This document shows, piece by piece, positions 1 through 8,233 of a DNA stretch of 44,798 nucleotides. Below the pieces are notes generated by a model. The model saw only the letters and a program-made list of their open reading frames with translations. It had not been told where the DNA came from and made no database searches. The position numbers and the translations under genes were made by a program. The DNA is from Candidatus Parvarchaeum sp. (GTDB lineage: Archaea; Nanobdellota; Nanobdellia; Pacearchaeales; GW2011-AR1): NCBI GenBank assembly GCA_020724955.1, contig DYFY01000001.1, forward strand, positions 66,046 to 110,843, given 5' to 3'. The number at the start of each line of letters is the position of its first letter. The stretch's first letter is position 1.

Positions 1-1157
1 CGCGTCTGCAGCTCCTTGAAAAGTTAAGAGGCATAATTTATGACTATATAAGGGAAGCTACTGCCCTCGCTGGGGTGCAGAATGTGCTTAACGTGCAGGT
101 GTATCTGCTTACTGACTTTTGGGATTCTGTCAAAGATGCAAACCCTGTCATGTTCACATTCATCAGGGACGGAGTGCCTATGCATGACAGAGGAACTTTC
201 CTGCCGTGGAAACTGCTTTTGCAGATGGGAAAAATAAAGCCAAGTCCTGAAGCTGTTGATAAGTTTATGAAATACGGCGAGCAAAATGAGGGGCTTGTCA
301 CAAGGAGAATGCTGGACGCCTTTGTTGATATTTATTGGGGTGTTGTGACTCCAACCCAGGCTTTAATGATGCTGATAGGGCACGCTCCTCCGACGCCGAA
401 AGAAATTTCCGCAGAAGTCAAGAAGGTATTTGTCGAGCAGGAAAAAATCATGGGCTTAAAGGAGTGGCAGTTCCTTGACAAGATGATGAAACTTTGGAAG
501 GATTATGAACATGGCAGGATGAAGAAAATCGCAGGGGCTGAAGTTGATAAGATTCTGGAAGAGGCCAACAACTATGATAAAAAATTAAAAGAAATGAGAA
601 ACAAGCTTGAAGGAAAAATAACTGAAAAAACTGCTGAGAGAGTTGAAGATGAAGTTTTCAGCCTGCTGAAGACTATATTTGGGAACAAAGCCAAAGCAGA
701 GCTGATTAAAGATTTTGAAAAAGAGCTTGTGAAAAAAGGCAAGATGCAAAAAAGATTTATTCCTGTTTTGAGGGATGTTTCAGAAGTCAGACAGAAAGCA
801 AAAAACAAAAAATTCAGCCAGGCAGATGTTGATAAGGTAAGCAGGGATGCGAGTGAACTTATCAGAGAGCTGATTGACTATGTTCAGAGGAAGGAAATAT
901 TTTCTGCAGAAAAAGGCGTTGTCCAGATTTCTTACGGCGAGGGCAGAAAAGGAGAGCTTGTTTTGACTGATTCAGGAGTGTTTTTTGTTGAAGGCAAGGT
1001 AATAGCAAAAATTGGAAAAACAAAGTTTGAGAGTTCTGATATAAAAGAATTTGAAAAGGCTCTGAAAGAAACCAAAGACAGAATGAAAGTTAAGCTGGAT
1101 TCTGAAATCCTGTATGTCCTGAAGAAAGAGCTCGGGGAATTTGAGATTAATATTTAG
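1..1157 (+). CDS. Nucleotidyltransferase-family protein, 3' part (runs off the left edge)
   Basis: The frame is open from position 3 with no start codon that makes sense, so the gene begins upstream of the window; a GTG at 75 is only internal. The visible part aligns clearly with the middle and end of the protein at 8230-9102: LTDFWDSVKDANPV matches LSTWWNDLLHGDPV, GKIKPSPEAV matches GKIHSTPEAV, and TPTQALMMLIGHAPPTP matches DSAQAALMTIGRLPPSP. The paralogue carries a GSxA-x10-DxD nucleotidyltransferase motif at its N-terminus, so the same domain is expected just upstream of this window. The rest is helical and charged (residues 130-260 of the GTG frame) and ends in a short beta-rich segment. 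Its substrate is unknown; DNA polymerase beta-type minimal nucleotidyltransferase fused to a helical domain is the best description. Confidence 0.7.
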   Translation, partial: RLQLLEKLRGIIYDYIREATALAGVQNVLNVQVYLLTDFWDSVKDANPVMFTFIRDGVPMHDRGTFLPWKLLLQMGKIKPSPEAVDKFMKYGEQNEGLVTRRMLDAFVDIYWGVVTPTQALMMLIGHAPPTPKEISAEVKKVFVEQEKIMGLKEWQFLDKMMKLWKDYEHGRMKKIAGAEVDKILEEANNYDKKLKEMRNKLEGKITEKTAERVEDEVFSLLKTIFGNKAKAELIKDFEKELVKKGKMQKRFIPVLRDVSEVRQKAKNKKFSQADVDKVSRDASELIRELIDYVQRKEIFSAEKGVVQISYGEGRKGELVLTDSGVFFVEGKVIAKIGKTKFESSDIKEFEKALKETKDRMKVKLDSEILYVLKKELGEFEINI

Positions 1158-1222
1158 ATTATTAGAGCTCGTGGGATTTGGGTTTGAAAAAATATAAAAA
1201 CTAGATTGCTCTTTGAGATGTT

Positions 1223-1435
1223 ATGAAACTAAGAAAACGTGTGCAGATTGCTGGACTGGTTGGATTGTTGGGGCTTGGAGTCCTAACGGCACAGGGCTGT
1301 CAAGTGAGGAAAGATTATTTGGGAAATCAATATTTAGCTCCCTCTGATGAGATGAGAAGAATTTTAAATGCAGTGTTTTTTCCCAGGGAAATGGACCCCG
1401 GCAGTCAAAAGTATTACAAAAGAAAGAATTATTAG
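1223..1435 (+). CDS. Small predicted lipoprotein
   Basis: This 70-aa protein starts with a basic n-region (MKLRKR), a hydrophobic stretch of about 17 residues, and a lipobox-like LTAQGC ending at Cys26. That is the pattern for signal peptidase II-type processing and lipid anchoring on the outer face of the membrane. The mature part (about 45 aa, QVRKDYLGNQYL to KRKNY) is short, polar and resembles nothing I recognise. A TATA-like run (ATATAAAAA, about 1193-1201) lies 27-30 nt before the ATG, the usual spacing in this window, which supports the gene being real and leaderless. Confidence 0.65.
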   Translation: MKLRKRVQIAGLVGLLGLGVLTAQGCQVRKDYLGNQYLAPSDEMRRILNAVFFPREMDPGSQKYYKRKNY

Positions 1436-1477
1436 CAAAGTTAGAAGCAGGTAAGTTTTAAAAACCCTTTTCTTCAT

Positions 1478-1807
1478 ATGAGCTTTATGAAAGGCATTGT
1501 AGTTCAATTTAGGCGCGGAAGACACAGAATTCATGAAAGGCATTTTTTGCTTGACTTGGGGCTCTCCAGCCGTGATGAGGCAAAGAAGCTTGCTGGAAAA
1601 GAAGTTGAGTGGAAGAGTCCGGGCGGCAGACTAATCAGAGGCAAGATATCCGACGCTCATGGTAATAAAGGGCTTGTCAGGGCAATATTTGAGAAAGGCC
1701 TGCCGGGGCAGGCGATAACAACAGAAATTGAAGTTAAAGGAGCTAATGTTGAAAATGAAAAACATGGAAAGGCTGAGAAGAAGTCTGGAAGCAAGGAGAA
1801 GAAGTAA
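1478..1807 (+). CDS. rpl35ae: Ribosomal protein L35Ae (eL33 family)
   Basis: Component of the large ribosomal subunit in archaea and eukaryotes. The 109-aa product shows the family beta-barrel pattern: VVQFRRGRHRIHERHFLLDLG, then AGKEVEWKSPGGRLIRGKISDAHGNKGLVRAIFEKGLPGQA, where G.(I/V).D.HGNKG.VRA.F and the final G..G are typical. The C-terminus adds a lysine/glutamate tail (from about residue 92). A TATA-like TTTTAAAA at 1456-1463 is 22 nt from the ATG at 1478 but 31 nt from the in-frame ATG at 1487; the second spacing matches neighbouring genes, so the protein may begin three residues later (MKGIVV). Confidence 0.9.
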   Translation: MSFMKGIVVQFRRGRHRIHERHFLLDLGLSSRDEAKKLAGKEVEWKSPGGRLIRGKISDAHGNKGLVRAIFEKGLPGQAITTEIEVKGANVENEKHGKAEKKSGSKEKK

Positions 1808-1809
1808 AT

Positions 1810-2064
1810 ATGGGGAAAACTAGATGGCAGTTGCCTTATAAAGAATCAGGAGCCCACGATCAGAGAGGGCCTAATCAAAGTCCAAGACCTCCAGGGTATT
1901 TATATGCGCCAGACCATGAATATGGACCTCAGACTACTGCAGAAGCTTTTAGTGAAAGATTTCGTTCGATTAGTGAAGGAGGTTATAAGCCTAAAGAAAG
2001 AGCTGGAGGGCTTTCTGCGACGAGAAATCTAATTGAATGTGCAGGAACTTGCAGGAGTTTATAA
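1810..2064 (+). CDS. Hypothetical small protein
   Basis: 84 aa, starting 2 nt after the L35Ae stop and so probably co-transcribed with it. The protein is hydrophilic, rich in Gly, Pro, Arg and aromatic residues (GPNQSPRPPGYLYAPDHEYG), and looks largely disordered. No domain was recognised. It ends two nucleotides before the start of the next small gene. Position between two ribosomal protein genes suggests an RNA- or ribosome-associated role, but that is only context. Confidence 0.55.
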   Translation: MGKTRWQLPYKESGAHDQRGPNQSPRPPGYLYAPDHEYGPQTTAEAFSERFRSISEGGYKPKERAGGLSATRNLIECAGTCRSL

Positions 2065-2066
2065 AG

Positions 2067-2324
2067 ATGGAAACTGTCGAAACTATGGGGGGTATTGAAG
2101 ATGAATTAATTAAAAAAGGTTATCAGCCCCTGAGAGTAGATAAAATTGAACAAACACTAAGAGAGGATGTTTGGTATGATGCAATCGGAGTAAATCCTGG
2201 GAGCTTAAATTCTTCCAGGATTATGGGACCAGGGCGCACCTTAATTGAATTTATCCGAGGACCTTTAAGCGAAGGATTGGATTGGCACTACAAAGAAAGA
2301 AATGAAAACGGGGAGAGCAGTTAA
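2067..2324 (+). CDS. Hypothetical small protein between two ribosomal protein genes
   Basis: The frame is open from an ATG at 2037, but the ATG at 2067 is the better start: it is preceded by AGGAG (2053-2057) nine bases away and avoids overlap with the upstream gene, which stops at 2064. The product is then 85 aa (METVETMGGIEDELIKKGYQ...). It is acidic at the N-terminus, with a possible mixed alpha/beta fold; nothing recognised. Its TAA overlaps the ATG of rpl10e by one base (TAATG), which implies translational coupling to the ribosomal protein. Confidence 0.55.
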   Translation: METVETMGGIEDELIKKGYQPLRVDKIEQTLREDVWYDAIGVNPGSLNSSRIMGPGRTLIEFIRGPLSEGLDWHYKERNENGESS

Positions 2325-2863
2325 TGGCGTCGTTAAGAAAAGCATCATCATATTCCAAGAAGAAAGCTAGGCCTTATACGCGAGTGTCTAAAAATAAATC
2401 CAAAGCCTATATTAAGCAGGTTCCCCACAATAAAATCGTCAAATATAATCTTGGTAATACAGAGGCTTTTGTTGCAGGGAAATTAAAACATATTGTCCGG
2501 CTTATAGCTGATGAAAAAGCGCAGGTCAGGGACAACTCTCTGGAATCCTGCAGGCTTCTGCTTACAAAAAACCTCGAAAAAAGGCTTCCAAAGCAGTTTT
2601 ACATGATTGTGAAAGTTTATCCCCATCATATTTTGAGGAATAACAAAACCGCTGCCGGGGCAGGAGCGGACAGACTAAGCAGCGGAATGAAACACTCTTT
2701 TGGAATTGTTGAGGGACGCGCTGCAATGGTAAGACCTGGCACAGAGATGTTTTTCATAGCCTGTGAAACAGAAAAAGCGGCAAGAGAGGCGAGAGAAATC
2801 ATGAATTCTTTGAAATCGAAGATTCCGTGCAAGAGCGTCATAAGGTTTGAGAAGGAAGAATAA
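2324..2863 (+). CDS. rpl10e: Ribosomal protein L10e / uL16
   Basis: Large-subunit ribosomal protein that sits near the tRNA acceptor arm. The 179-aa product keeps the archaeal/eukaryal features: SKKKARPYTRVSKNKSKAYIKQVP at the N-terminus, SLESCRLLLTKNLEKRLP, FYMIVKVYPHHILRNNKTAAGAGADRLSSGMKHSFG with the conserved AGADR..GM..FG loop, and GRAAMVRPGTEMFFIAC. Length is that of the family. It is the last gene of a run beginning with L35Ae and overlaps the preceding gene by one base. Confidence 0.93.
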   Translation: MASLRKASSYSKKKARPYTRVSKNKSKAYIKQVPHNKIVKYNLGNTEAFVAGKLKHIVRLIADEKAQVRDNSLESCRLLLTKNLEKRLPKQFYMIVKVYPHHILRNNKTAAGAGADRLSSGMKHSFGIVEGRAAMVRPGTEMFFIACETEKAAREAREIMNSLKSKIPCKSVIRFEKEE

Positions 2864-2898
2864 AAAAGTTTTATTAACTACTAAGCTATTGTTTTTTC

Positions 2899-3123
2899 AT
2901 GGTAAATAAACAGATATCTTTGAATGAAATATATCAGAAACTAGTTAAGATAGAGGCTGCTTTGAAAAGATTGGAGAAAGTAGATAGTTATATAGAAGAT
3001 TTGGAATTTGCGAGAAGAACTGAAGAAGCCTGGGCAGAGATTGACGCAGGCAAATATACCAGATACGATTCTGCCGAAGATTTTTTGACAACTTTAAAAG
3101 GGAAAGATGCCAAAAACAATTGA
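2899..3123 (+). CDS. Putative antitoxin of a RelBE-like pair
   Basis: 74 aa: an N-terminal helical segment with coiled-coil character (EIYQKLVKIEAALKRLEKVDSYIEDLEFA) followed by EEAWAEIDAGKYTRYDSAEDFLTTLKG. The E.AW..ID.GKY...DS..EFL..L tail is typical of archaeal antitoxins of this type. It overlaps the following toxin-like gene by 17 nt, the usual antitoxin-first order. An A/T-rich promoter-like run precedes it. DNA binding and autoregulation are inferred from the family only. Confidence 0.6.
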   Translation: MVNKQISLNEIYQKLVKIEAALKRLEKVDSYIEDLEFARRTEEAWAEIDAGKYTRYDSAEDFLTTLKGKDAKNN

Positions 3124-3316
3124 GACAAACAACTTTAGGGGCATCAAAAGCAAGTTAGATAGGAGTTACCTCATTAAGCTTGAAAAACAGATACGAAAAA
3201 TTATTGAAAAAGGCACTAGAGAAGTTTATGTTGGCTCTTTCAGGCTTGCTTATACCTTTTTTAAATCAGAAGATAAGTTAATTTTCTTAGATTTCTACCA
3301 TAAAGATAAGCAATAA
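3107..3316 (+). CDS. Putative RelE-like toxin
   Basis: 69 aa, basic, overlapping the antitoxin-like gene. The pattern L.KLEKQIRKIIEKG followed by VGSFRLAYTFFKSEDKLIFLDFYHKDK resembles RelE/ParE-fold toxins, in which a helical hairpin is followed by beta strands and a terminal F.D..HKD. It is shorter than classic RelE (about 85-95 aa), so the N-terminal strand may be reduced. Predicted mRNA interferase or a degenerate relative; not certain. Confidence 0.55.
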   Translation: MPKTIETNNFRGIKSKLDRSYLIKLEKQIRKIIEKGTREVYVGSFRLAYTFFKSEDKLIFLDFYHKDKQ

Positions 3317-3343
3317 GAAATTACAATTTTTCTTTTCTAAGAA

Positions 3344-3472
3344 TCACTGGAATTCTTCGGCTTTGTTGTTTTCTTCTTCATTGATTTCGTTTTCTTCCAG
3401 CTTGGAATAGGTTTCCGACGCAAACTCCGGCCCACTAAAATATTTTTTTGACTTTGCGTCTTCTTGTTGCAT
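3344..3472 (-). CDS. Possible 42-aa acidic protein
   Basis: This short frame fills most of the 235-nt gap between the RelE-like gene and the ABC exporter. It reads MQQEDAKSKKYFSGPEFASE and then a Glu/Asn-rich tail ending AEEFQ. Support for coding: a TATA-like TTAAATA on the minus strand about 27-29 nt before the ATG, the leaderless spacing seen across the window, divergent from the exporter promoter. The product has no recognised domain and could be chance; size alone gives little power. Confidence 0.4.
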   Translation of the reverse strand: MQQEDAKSKKYFSGPEFASETYSKLEENEINEEENNKAEEFQ

Positions 3473-3551
3473 AAAAGTAAATGAACCTGAATTATTTAAG
3501 CTTTATGCGAAAAGGGAAGAGCTTTTAAGGACTGATTATCTTTTTTGATTT

Positions 3552-5339
3552 ATGGTGAAGATAAAAAGAGCAAAAGAGATACATTTTAAAGAGAATTTTA
3601 AAATGTATTGGAGTTTCTTGAAGAAATATAAGATTTTATTTTTCACAATTATATTCCTTGTTTTAATAAATTCAGCAACTCATTTAATAGACAGGTTGCT
3701 TTTCAAAAAAATAGTTGACGATGGCTCTCTTTTTTTGAGCGGAGGCCTTGGAATTGATGTTTTCAAGAGTGTTCTGCTGATTGTTCTTGCTGTTTATTTG
3801 GTGAATATTTTTTTCAGGGTTTCGGCAAAATGGCTCCAGATACATTTAATGAACAGGCTTGATTCAGGATTAATTACTGACTTAAAAAGAAAATTCTTCA
3901 GCCATATAATAAACCTTTCTCATAAATTCCACACGACCCATAAAACAGGCTCTATGATATCCAGGATTACAAGAGGAGCAGGAGCCATAGAAAGGATGAC
4001 TGATTTCATGGTGTTCAATACTTTGCCTCTGGTTTTTGAGCTTGTTATAGTCGGGGCGGCTCTGATTTATTTTGATTATGTGTCGGCAATAGTTGTGTTT
4101 GCTGTTTCGATTGTTTTTTTCTTATTCAGCCTTCATATACAAAACCTGCAGAAAAAGTCCAACGTTGAGCTGAACAATTCGGAAGATATAGAAAAAGCGA
4201 ACATCGGAGATTTTTTCACTAATATAGATTCAATAAGAAATTTTGGAAAAGAGGAAATTATTATCTCCAAATACAGGAAATTAAGCGAGCGTTCAAGAAA
4301 AGCCATGATTTGGCATTGGGGATATTACAAATGGCTTGATGCAGGGCACAGCTTCATAATCAATGCAGGAGTTTTGCTTTTGATATTATTTCCTGTTTTA
4401 AGATTGATTCAGGGGGAGATAACCATTGGAACTCTTGTGTTTATTTACACGATTTATGGAAACATTATGGGGCCTTTGTACGGGTTTGTCAATGGAATGC
4501 GTGGATTTTATAGATCTATGGCTGATTTTGAGTCTTTGTTTTCATACGCCAGAATAGAAAATGAAGTTAAAGACAAACCGAATGCGGAAAGAATTAAAAT
4601 AGAAAGGGGAGAGGTTGAATTCAAAAACATCAGCTTTAATTATGGAAAAAGAAGCATTTTCAAAAATTTCAGCCTGAAGATTGAAGAAAACCAGAAAGTG
4701 GCTTTAGTCGGGCATTCTGGAAGCGGAAAAACAACTTTGGTCAAGCTATTATACAGGCTTTATGATGTTAATTCCGGAGCAATATTAATAGACGGAAAAG
4801 ACATAAGGGATGTAAAGCAAACTTCCTTAAGAGAAGAGCTAAGCATAGTGCCTCAAGAATGTGTGTTGTTTGACGATACAATTTACAATAACATTGCTTT
4901 TTCCAAGCCTGAAGCAAGCAGAGAGGAGGTTATGAAAGCCATAAAATTTGCGCAGCTGGACAAAATAATAAAGGAGCTCCCTAAAAAAGAAAACACAATT
5001 GTCGGAGAACGCGGTGTGAAGCTTTCTGGAGGTGAAAAGCAGAGAGTTTCAATTGCGAGGGCAATTCTTGCAGATAAAAAAATACTTGTGCTTGATGAAG
5101 CAACTTCCTCGCTTGACAGCCGGACAGAACACGAAATACAAAAAGATTTGGCTAATTTAATGAAAGGAAGAACGTCAATAATTATTGCCCACAGACTTTC
5201 AACCATAATGAAAGCCGATAAGATAGTTGTTATGGACAAGGGGAAAATTGTTCAATCAGGGAAACATAACGATTTGATAAGGCAGAGGGGGTTGTATAAA
5301 GAGCTTTGGAGCCTGCAGAAGGGAGGATATATTGAATGA
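3552..5339 (+). CDS. ABC exporter half-transporter (MsbA/multidrug type, TMD fused to NBD)
   Basis: 595 aa, the usual length of a half-size type IV exporter that works as a dimer in the cytoplasmic membrane. The N-terminal 330 residues hold about six membrane helices, beginning KYKILFFTIIFLVLINSATHL. The nucleotide-binding domain follows with Walker A GHSGSGKTT near residue 386, ABC signature LSGGEKQR near 489, Walker B ILVLDEATSS near 511 and the H-loop IIAHRLST near 543; all key residues are intact, so it should hydrolyse ATP. The substrate cannot be told. A TATA-like CTTTTAAGG lies about 30 nt before the ATG. Confidence 0.92.
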   Translation: MVKIKRAKEIHFKENFKMYWSFLKKYKILFFTIIFLVLINSATHLIDRLLFKKIVDDGSLFLSGGLGIDVFKSVLLIVLAVYLVNIFFRVSAKWLQIHLMNRLDSGLITDLKRKFFSHIINLSHKFHTTHKTGSMISRITRGAGAIERMTDFMVFNTLPLVFELVIVGAALIYFDYVSAIVVFAVSIVFFLFSLHIQNLQKKSNVELNNSEDIEKANIGDFFTNIDSIRNFGKEEIIISKYRKLSERSRKAMIWHWGYYKWLDAGHSFIINAGVLLLILFPVLRLIQGEITIGTLVFIYTIYGNIMGPLYGFVNGMRGFYRSMADFESLFSYARIENEVKDKPNAERIKIERGEVEFKNISFNYGKRSIFKNFSLKIEENQKVALVGHSGSGKTTLVKLLYRLYDVNSGAILIDGKDIRDVKQTSLREELSIVPQECVLFDDTIYNNIAFSKPEASREEVMKAIKFAQLDKIIKELPKKENTIVGERGVKLSGGEKQRVSIARAILADKKILVLDEATSSLDSRTEHEIQKDLANLMKGRTSIIIAHRLSTIMKADKIVVMDKGKIVQSGKHNDLIRQRGLYKELWSLQKGGYIE

Positions 5340-5373
5340 GAAAATATTTATATTTCAGGGATTATGAGAAGCA

Positions 5374-5865
5374 ATGGTTTTCAAGCATAAACTGATGTGG
5401 TTTTTTGGCATTGTTTTTATGCTCGCAGGCACAGCTTTTATGTTTAATTCTGCGTCTAATATCACCGGCTTTGTGATTGCAGAGGGAATTGACAGGGACG
5501 CCAGCTTTGTTTTGGGAGTGGTTTTGTTTGTCGGAGGAATTTTACTTTTTGTTGCAGGCACTTCTGTAAGGGAGAGGGAAAGCAGGCTTGAAAGTGAAGC
5601 AGGTGTCGGGCTTGAGTTGAGTGACAGATTTATCAAAGATATAAAGAAACATAACAGAGATGCTATTTACAAAGCTCTAAGAAAAATTGGAACAGGGCAA
5701 GGGCATGAGCATAGGTTGACTGGGAGGCTTGATGGGCGTTATTCTATAAGTGTAGGGAACAGCGGAAGAATAATCTTTGAATATAATCCTGATAGGACAG
5801 AGGCAACAATTTTAGGGTATACATCAAGCCACGATTACAAACAAGCTGGAAGAAAAGCAGCTTAA
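5374..5865 (+). CDS. Two-TM protein with a cytoplasmic RelE/ParE-like domain
   Basis: 163 aa. Two membrane helices (about 7-23 and 43-61) flank a short outer loop with SNITGFVIAEG. From about residue 85 the protein is soluble: LSDRFIKDIKKHNRDAIYKALRKIG, then HRLTGRLDGRYSISVGNSGRIIFEYNP and ATILGYTSSHDY. The order of a helical hairpin, an L.G...G.YSI..G..GRI.F strand and a C-terminal xHDY is that of RelE/ParE/YoeB-fold toxins. The domain would face the cytoplasm if the basic N-terminus is inside. No antitoxin gene is adjacent, so it is either a tethered RNase or a RelE-fold protein reused for another job. Located 34 nt after the ABC exporter with its own TATA-like run. Confidence 0.6.
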   Translation: MVFKHKLMWFFGIVFMLAGTAFMFNSASNITGFVIAEGIDRDASFVLGVVLFVGGILLFVAGTSVRERESRLESEAGVGLELSDRFIKDIKKHNRDAIYKALRKIGTGQGHEHRLTGRLDGRYSISVGNSGRIIFEYNPDRTEATILGYTSSHDYKQAGRKAA

Positions 5866-5899
5866 TTAAATTTATTAACTTCCTATCTTTTTTGAAAAC

Positions 5900-7354
5900 A
5901 TGGGAGAAGAGGTTTTGGGGCATGTGAAATGGTTTTCTGAATTAAGCTCCAAGGATATTGATAATGTTGGAGAGAAAGCAGCGGTTTTGTCTGAGCTGTA
6001 CAACGCTAAATTTTCTGTTCCGCCTGGATTTGTTATAATCTTAAGCGGATTTAAAGATTTTAAGGAATCTGGAGAGATAAAAAAAAGCCTGAAGGATGAA
6101 CTTGAAGAAGCATATGACGTGCTGAACATTGAAAAAGGCAGCTTGAATGGAGAGGCTTTGAGTGTTCTGGAAAATCCGCCAACTAAAGCGAAAGTTGTTG
6201 TCAGAGTTTCTTTGATTAAAGGGGTTTTTGAAAAATTGCCTTTTTTAGAGGCCAGAGATTTTGAAAGTTTAATTGCTGCTGTAAAAGAAGGTTTTGATTT
6301 TTTAACAAACAACAATTTAGAAGGAGCTTTAATCATACAAAAACTTGCTAATTCAAGAAAATCAGGATTTATCTCCAAAGATCCTGAAAAAGCTGACGGC
6401 AGTATTGTAGCAGAAGCGGTTTGGGGGTTAGGAAGCTTGATGAAAAAAGAGAATTACGCTGAGCCTGACAAATATAATCTTAATTCTGACTTGGAAATAG
6501 TCAAATCAAAAATAGGAGATAAAGCTGTCGCTTTTGTCTCGGGAGCTTCAGGAATAGAAAAAATAAATGTATCTGGGGAAGACAGAAGAAAGCAAGTTTT
6601 GACAGCGCATGAGCTTAAGAAGCTTTCTCAGATAGCCATAAGAGTTGAGAATATGTACAGCTTTCCGCACAGGATAGATTTCTGCTTTGAAGGGGACGAA
6701 TTGTTCATTACAGGGGCAAGCCCTGTTGAATTCAAAGTTGCTGAAAAAGAAGACAGCTCTGAAGAAAATGAAAAAGAGGCGGGCAGTGAATTTGCTGCTG
6801 AAAAACTTTCAGAAGAAACTGATAGCAATGTCAAATCAAAAATAGAAGATTCAAAAATTGAAAATATCAGCGAAGAGGAATTAATCCTCAAAGCTTTGGA
6901 TGAAGCTGAGGAAAATAACAAAGATGAGTACCTTCCAGGGTTTGACGAAAAAGACAAAGACGTACCAAGATTAAATGAGGCAATTCCTGTGAGCTCTAAA
7001 GATTTTGAAAGCCAGAGCAGGGAGAGAATTTTTGACTTGGAGAGCGAAACAAATGAAATAATATTAAAGGATGTTGTTGCTGAAGTAGAGAGCTTGCCTG
7101 AAAAAAAAGCCATGCTCGAAAAACTTATATCAGGAAATGAAGAGGGCTCAGATGGGGAAGAAATCGGGGAAACCGATTCAGAACAAACTGAAGCAAAAAG
7201 TGGAAGCTCTATCGCAATTGGAGAAAGCTATGTGCAAAACAATAGAGGAAATATTGAGCTAAATGACGAGTGGGAAGATTCTTCTGTTGAACAATGGAAA
7301 GAGGAAGAAACAGGAGATAAAGAGGAAAAAGACAAGGTTTTGGACATATTCTGA
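5900..7354 (+). CDS. Degenerate PEP-synthase-type ATP-grasp (PPDK_N-like) protein with acidic tail
   Basis: 484 aa. Residues 11-280 follow the N-terminal nucleotide-binding domain of phosphoenolpyruvate synthase: VGEKAAVLSEL and VPPGFVI (23-46), a VVRVS strand where active enzymes have an R.SS.xxED segment, ALIIQKLANSRKSGFISKDPEK, AVWGLGSLMKKENYAEPD, and YSFPHRIDFCFEGDELFITGASPVEF in place of the usual Q-S-R-P-V. The phosphohistidine and PEP-binding domains are absent, and the R of QSRP is replaced, so PEP synthase activity is unlikely. From about residue 285 the protein is a Glu/Ser-rich, probably disordered acidic tail of about 200 residues. Function unknown; a binding or regulatory protein derived from this fold is the likeliest reading. 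Confidence 0.65.
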   Translation: MGEEVLGHVKWFSELSSKDIDNVGEKAAVLSELYNAKFSVPPGFVIILSGFKDFKESGEIKKSLKDELEEAYDVLNIEKGSLNGEALSVLENPPTKAKVVVRVSLIKGVFEKLPFLEARDFESLIAAVKEGFDFLTNNNLEGALIIQKLANSRKSGFISKDPEKADGSIVAEAVWGLGSLMKKENYAEPDKYNLNSDLEIVKSKIGDKAVAFVSGASGIEKINVSGEDRRKQVLTAHELKKLSQIAIRVENMYSFPHRIDFCFEGDELFITGASPVEFKVAEKEDSSEENEKEAGSEFAAEKLSEETDSNVKSKIEDSKIENISEEELILKALDEAEENNKDEYLPGFDEKDKDVPRLNEAIPVSSKDFESQSRERIFDLESETNEIILKDVVAEVESLPEKKAMLEKLISGNEEGSDGEEIGETDSEQTEAKSGSSIAIGESYVQNNRGNIELNDEWEDSSVEQWKEEETGDKEEKDKVLDIF

Positions 7355-7435
7355 CATTGGGTATTGTTACTCCTATTGAGTTTGGACATACCGAAAAGTT
7401 TATAAAGCCAGGCTTTTTATGAAAGATAGGTTAAA

Positions 7436-8233
7436 ATGACAGAATATCAGACATTTATTGAGGCAATGTCAGAAGTTGATAGACTTGGCTCTCTTGAAGA
7501 GCTTATTGCCAAGGGTAATGCTTCTGAACAAAAGAGCTCTAAGGAACAGTTGAATAGAGAAGCTTTTGCTAATCTTCCTGATGCATTAAGAGGAAATATT
7601 TCTGGACCAGAGCAAATAAAAGATGATTCAAGAAAGGCTTATGTTGCTTTAGGACAATCTCTTGGAATAGATAAAGCTGATACTATTCTTGTCGGGAGAA
7701 CCAGTCAATTTGTTAAGAGTGTGCCTGCAAGTATTCTTGAAAAGATGGCTTCTCTGAAAGAAGTTCGGCTAGGTATTGAAGATAATAATAGAAAGGTAGT
7801 TGATTCTTATATGGCTTATGCTGATGCTAAACGTCTTCCTGAAAAATATGCTAGAAATGAATTAGGAGAAGATGAACAAGGGCTTGTTAGGGCACATATT
7901 GCAGAGGCTGTTGGGGAAGAAAACGTTAGAATAGTTAAGTCCAAGAATCCAAAAGTAGAAGTCAGCCCAAGGACCGAAAATCATGCTAGAGTTGTTGCTG
8001 TATTGGCAGTTAGAAATGGTTATGCTAAATCTGAAGACCTAGGCCAATATGCTACTCCAGCAATTCAAAGATTAATAGACGAGTTTAAAGCTAATTATGA
8101 TAAATCTGTTGCTGACAATCATGGAACTGGTTTTGATGAAATTATAAGGGGAAGAATTGCCGAAATGGTTGGAGATGTTGGAACTCGTGAAATTGTTAGA
8201 AATAATATTTATTCGTTTTCCAAAGCATCCTAG
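7436..8233 (+). CDS. Hypothetical soluble protein, 265 aa
   Basis: No signal peptide or membrane segment; predicted mostly helical and strongly charged, with blocks such as SLGIDKADTILVGRTSQFVK and VGEENVRIVKSKNPKVEVS. I recognise no domain. Third positions favour T (GTT, GCT, CTT) more than its neighbours appear to, which may mean different expression or origin, but I did not compute this. It converges with the nucleotidyltransferase gene and the two overlap by 4 nt at their stops. Confidence 0.7.
   Translation: MTEYQTFIEAMSEVDRLGSLEELIAKGNASEQKSSKEQLNREAFANLPDALRGNISGPEQIKDDSRKAYVALGQSLGIDKADTILVGRTSQFVKSVPASILEKMASLKEVRLGIEDNNRKVVDSYMAYADAKRLPEKYARNELGEDEQGLVRAHIAEAVGEENVRIVKSKNPKVEVSPRTENHARVVAVLAVRNGYAKSEDLGQYATPAIQRLIDEFKANYDKSVADNHGTGFDEIIRGRIAEMVGDVGTREIVRNNIYSFSKAS

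Noticed and set aside
5875-6378. Long minus-strand frame opposite the PEP-synthase-like gene
   Set aside because: Composition is Ser/Phe/Leu-rich as expected for the antisense of a Lys/Glu-rich gene; the plus-strand frame has recognisable motifs.
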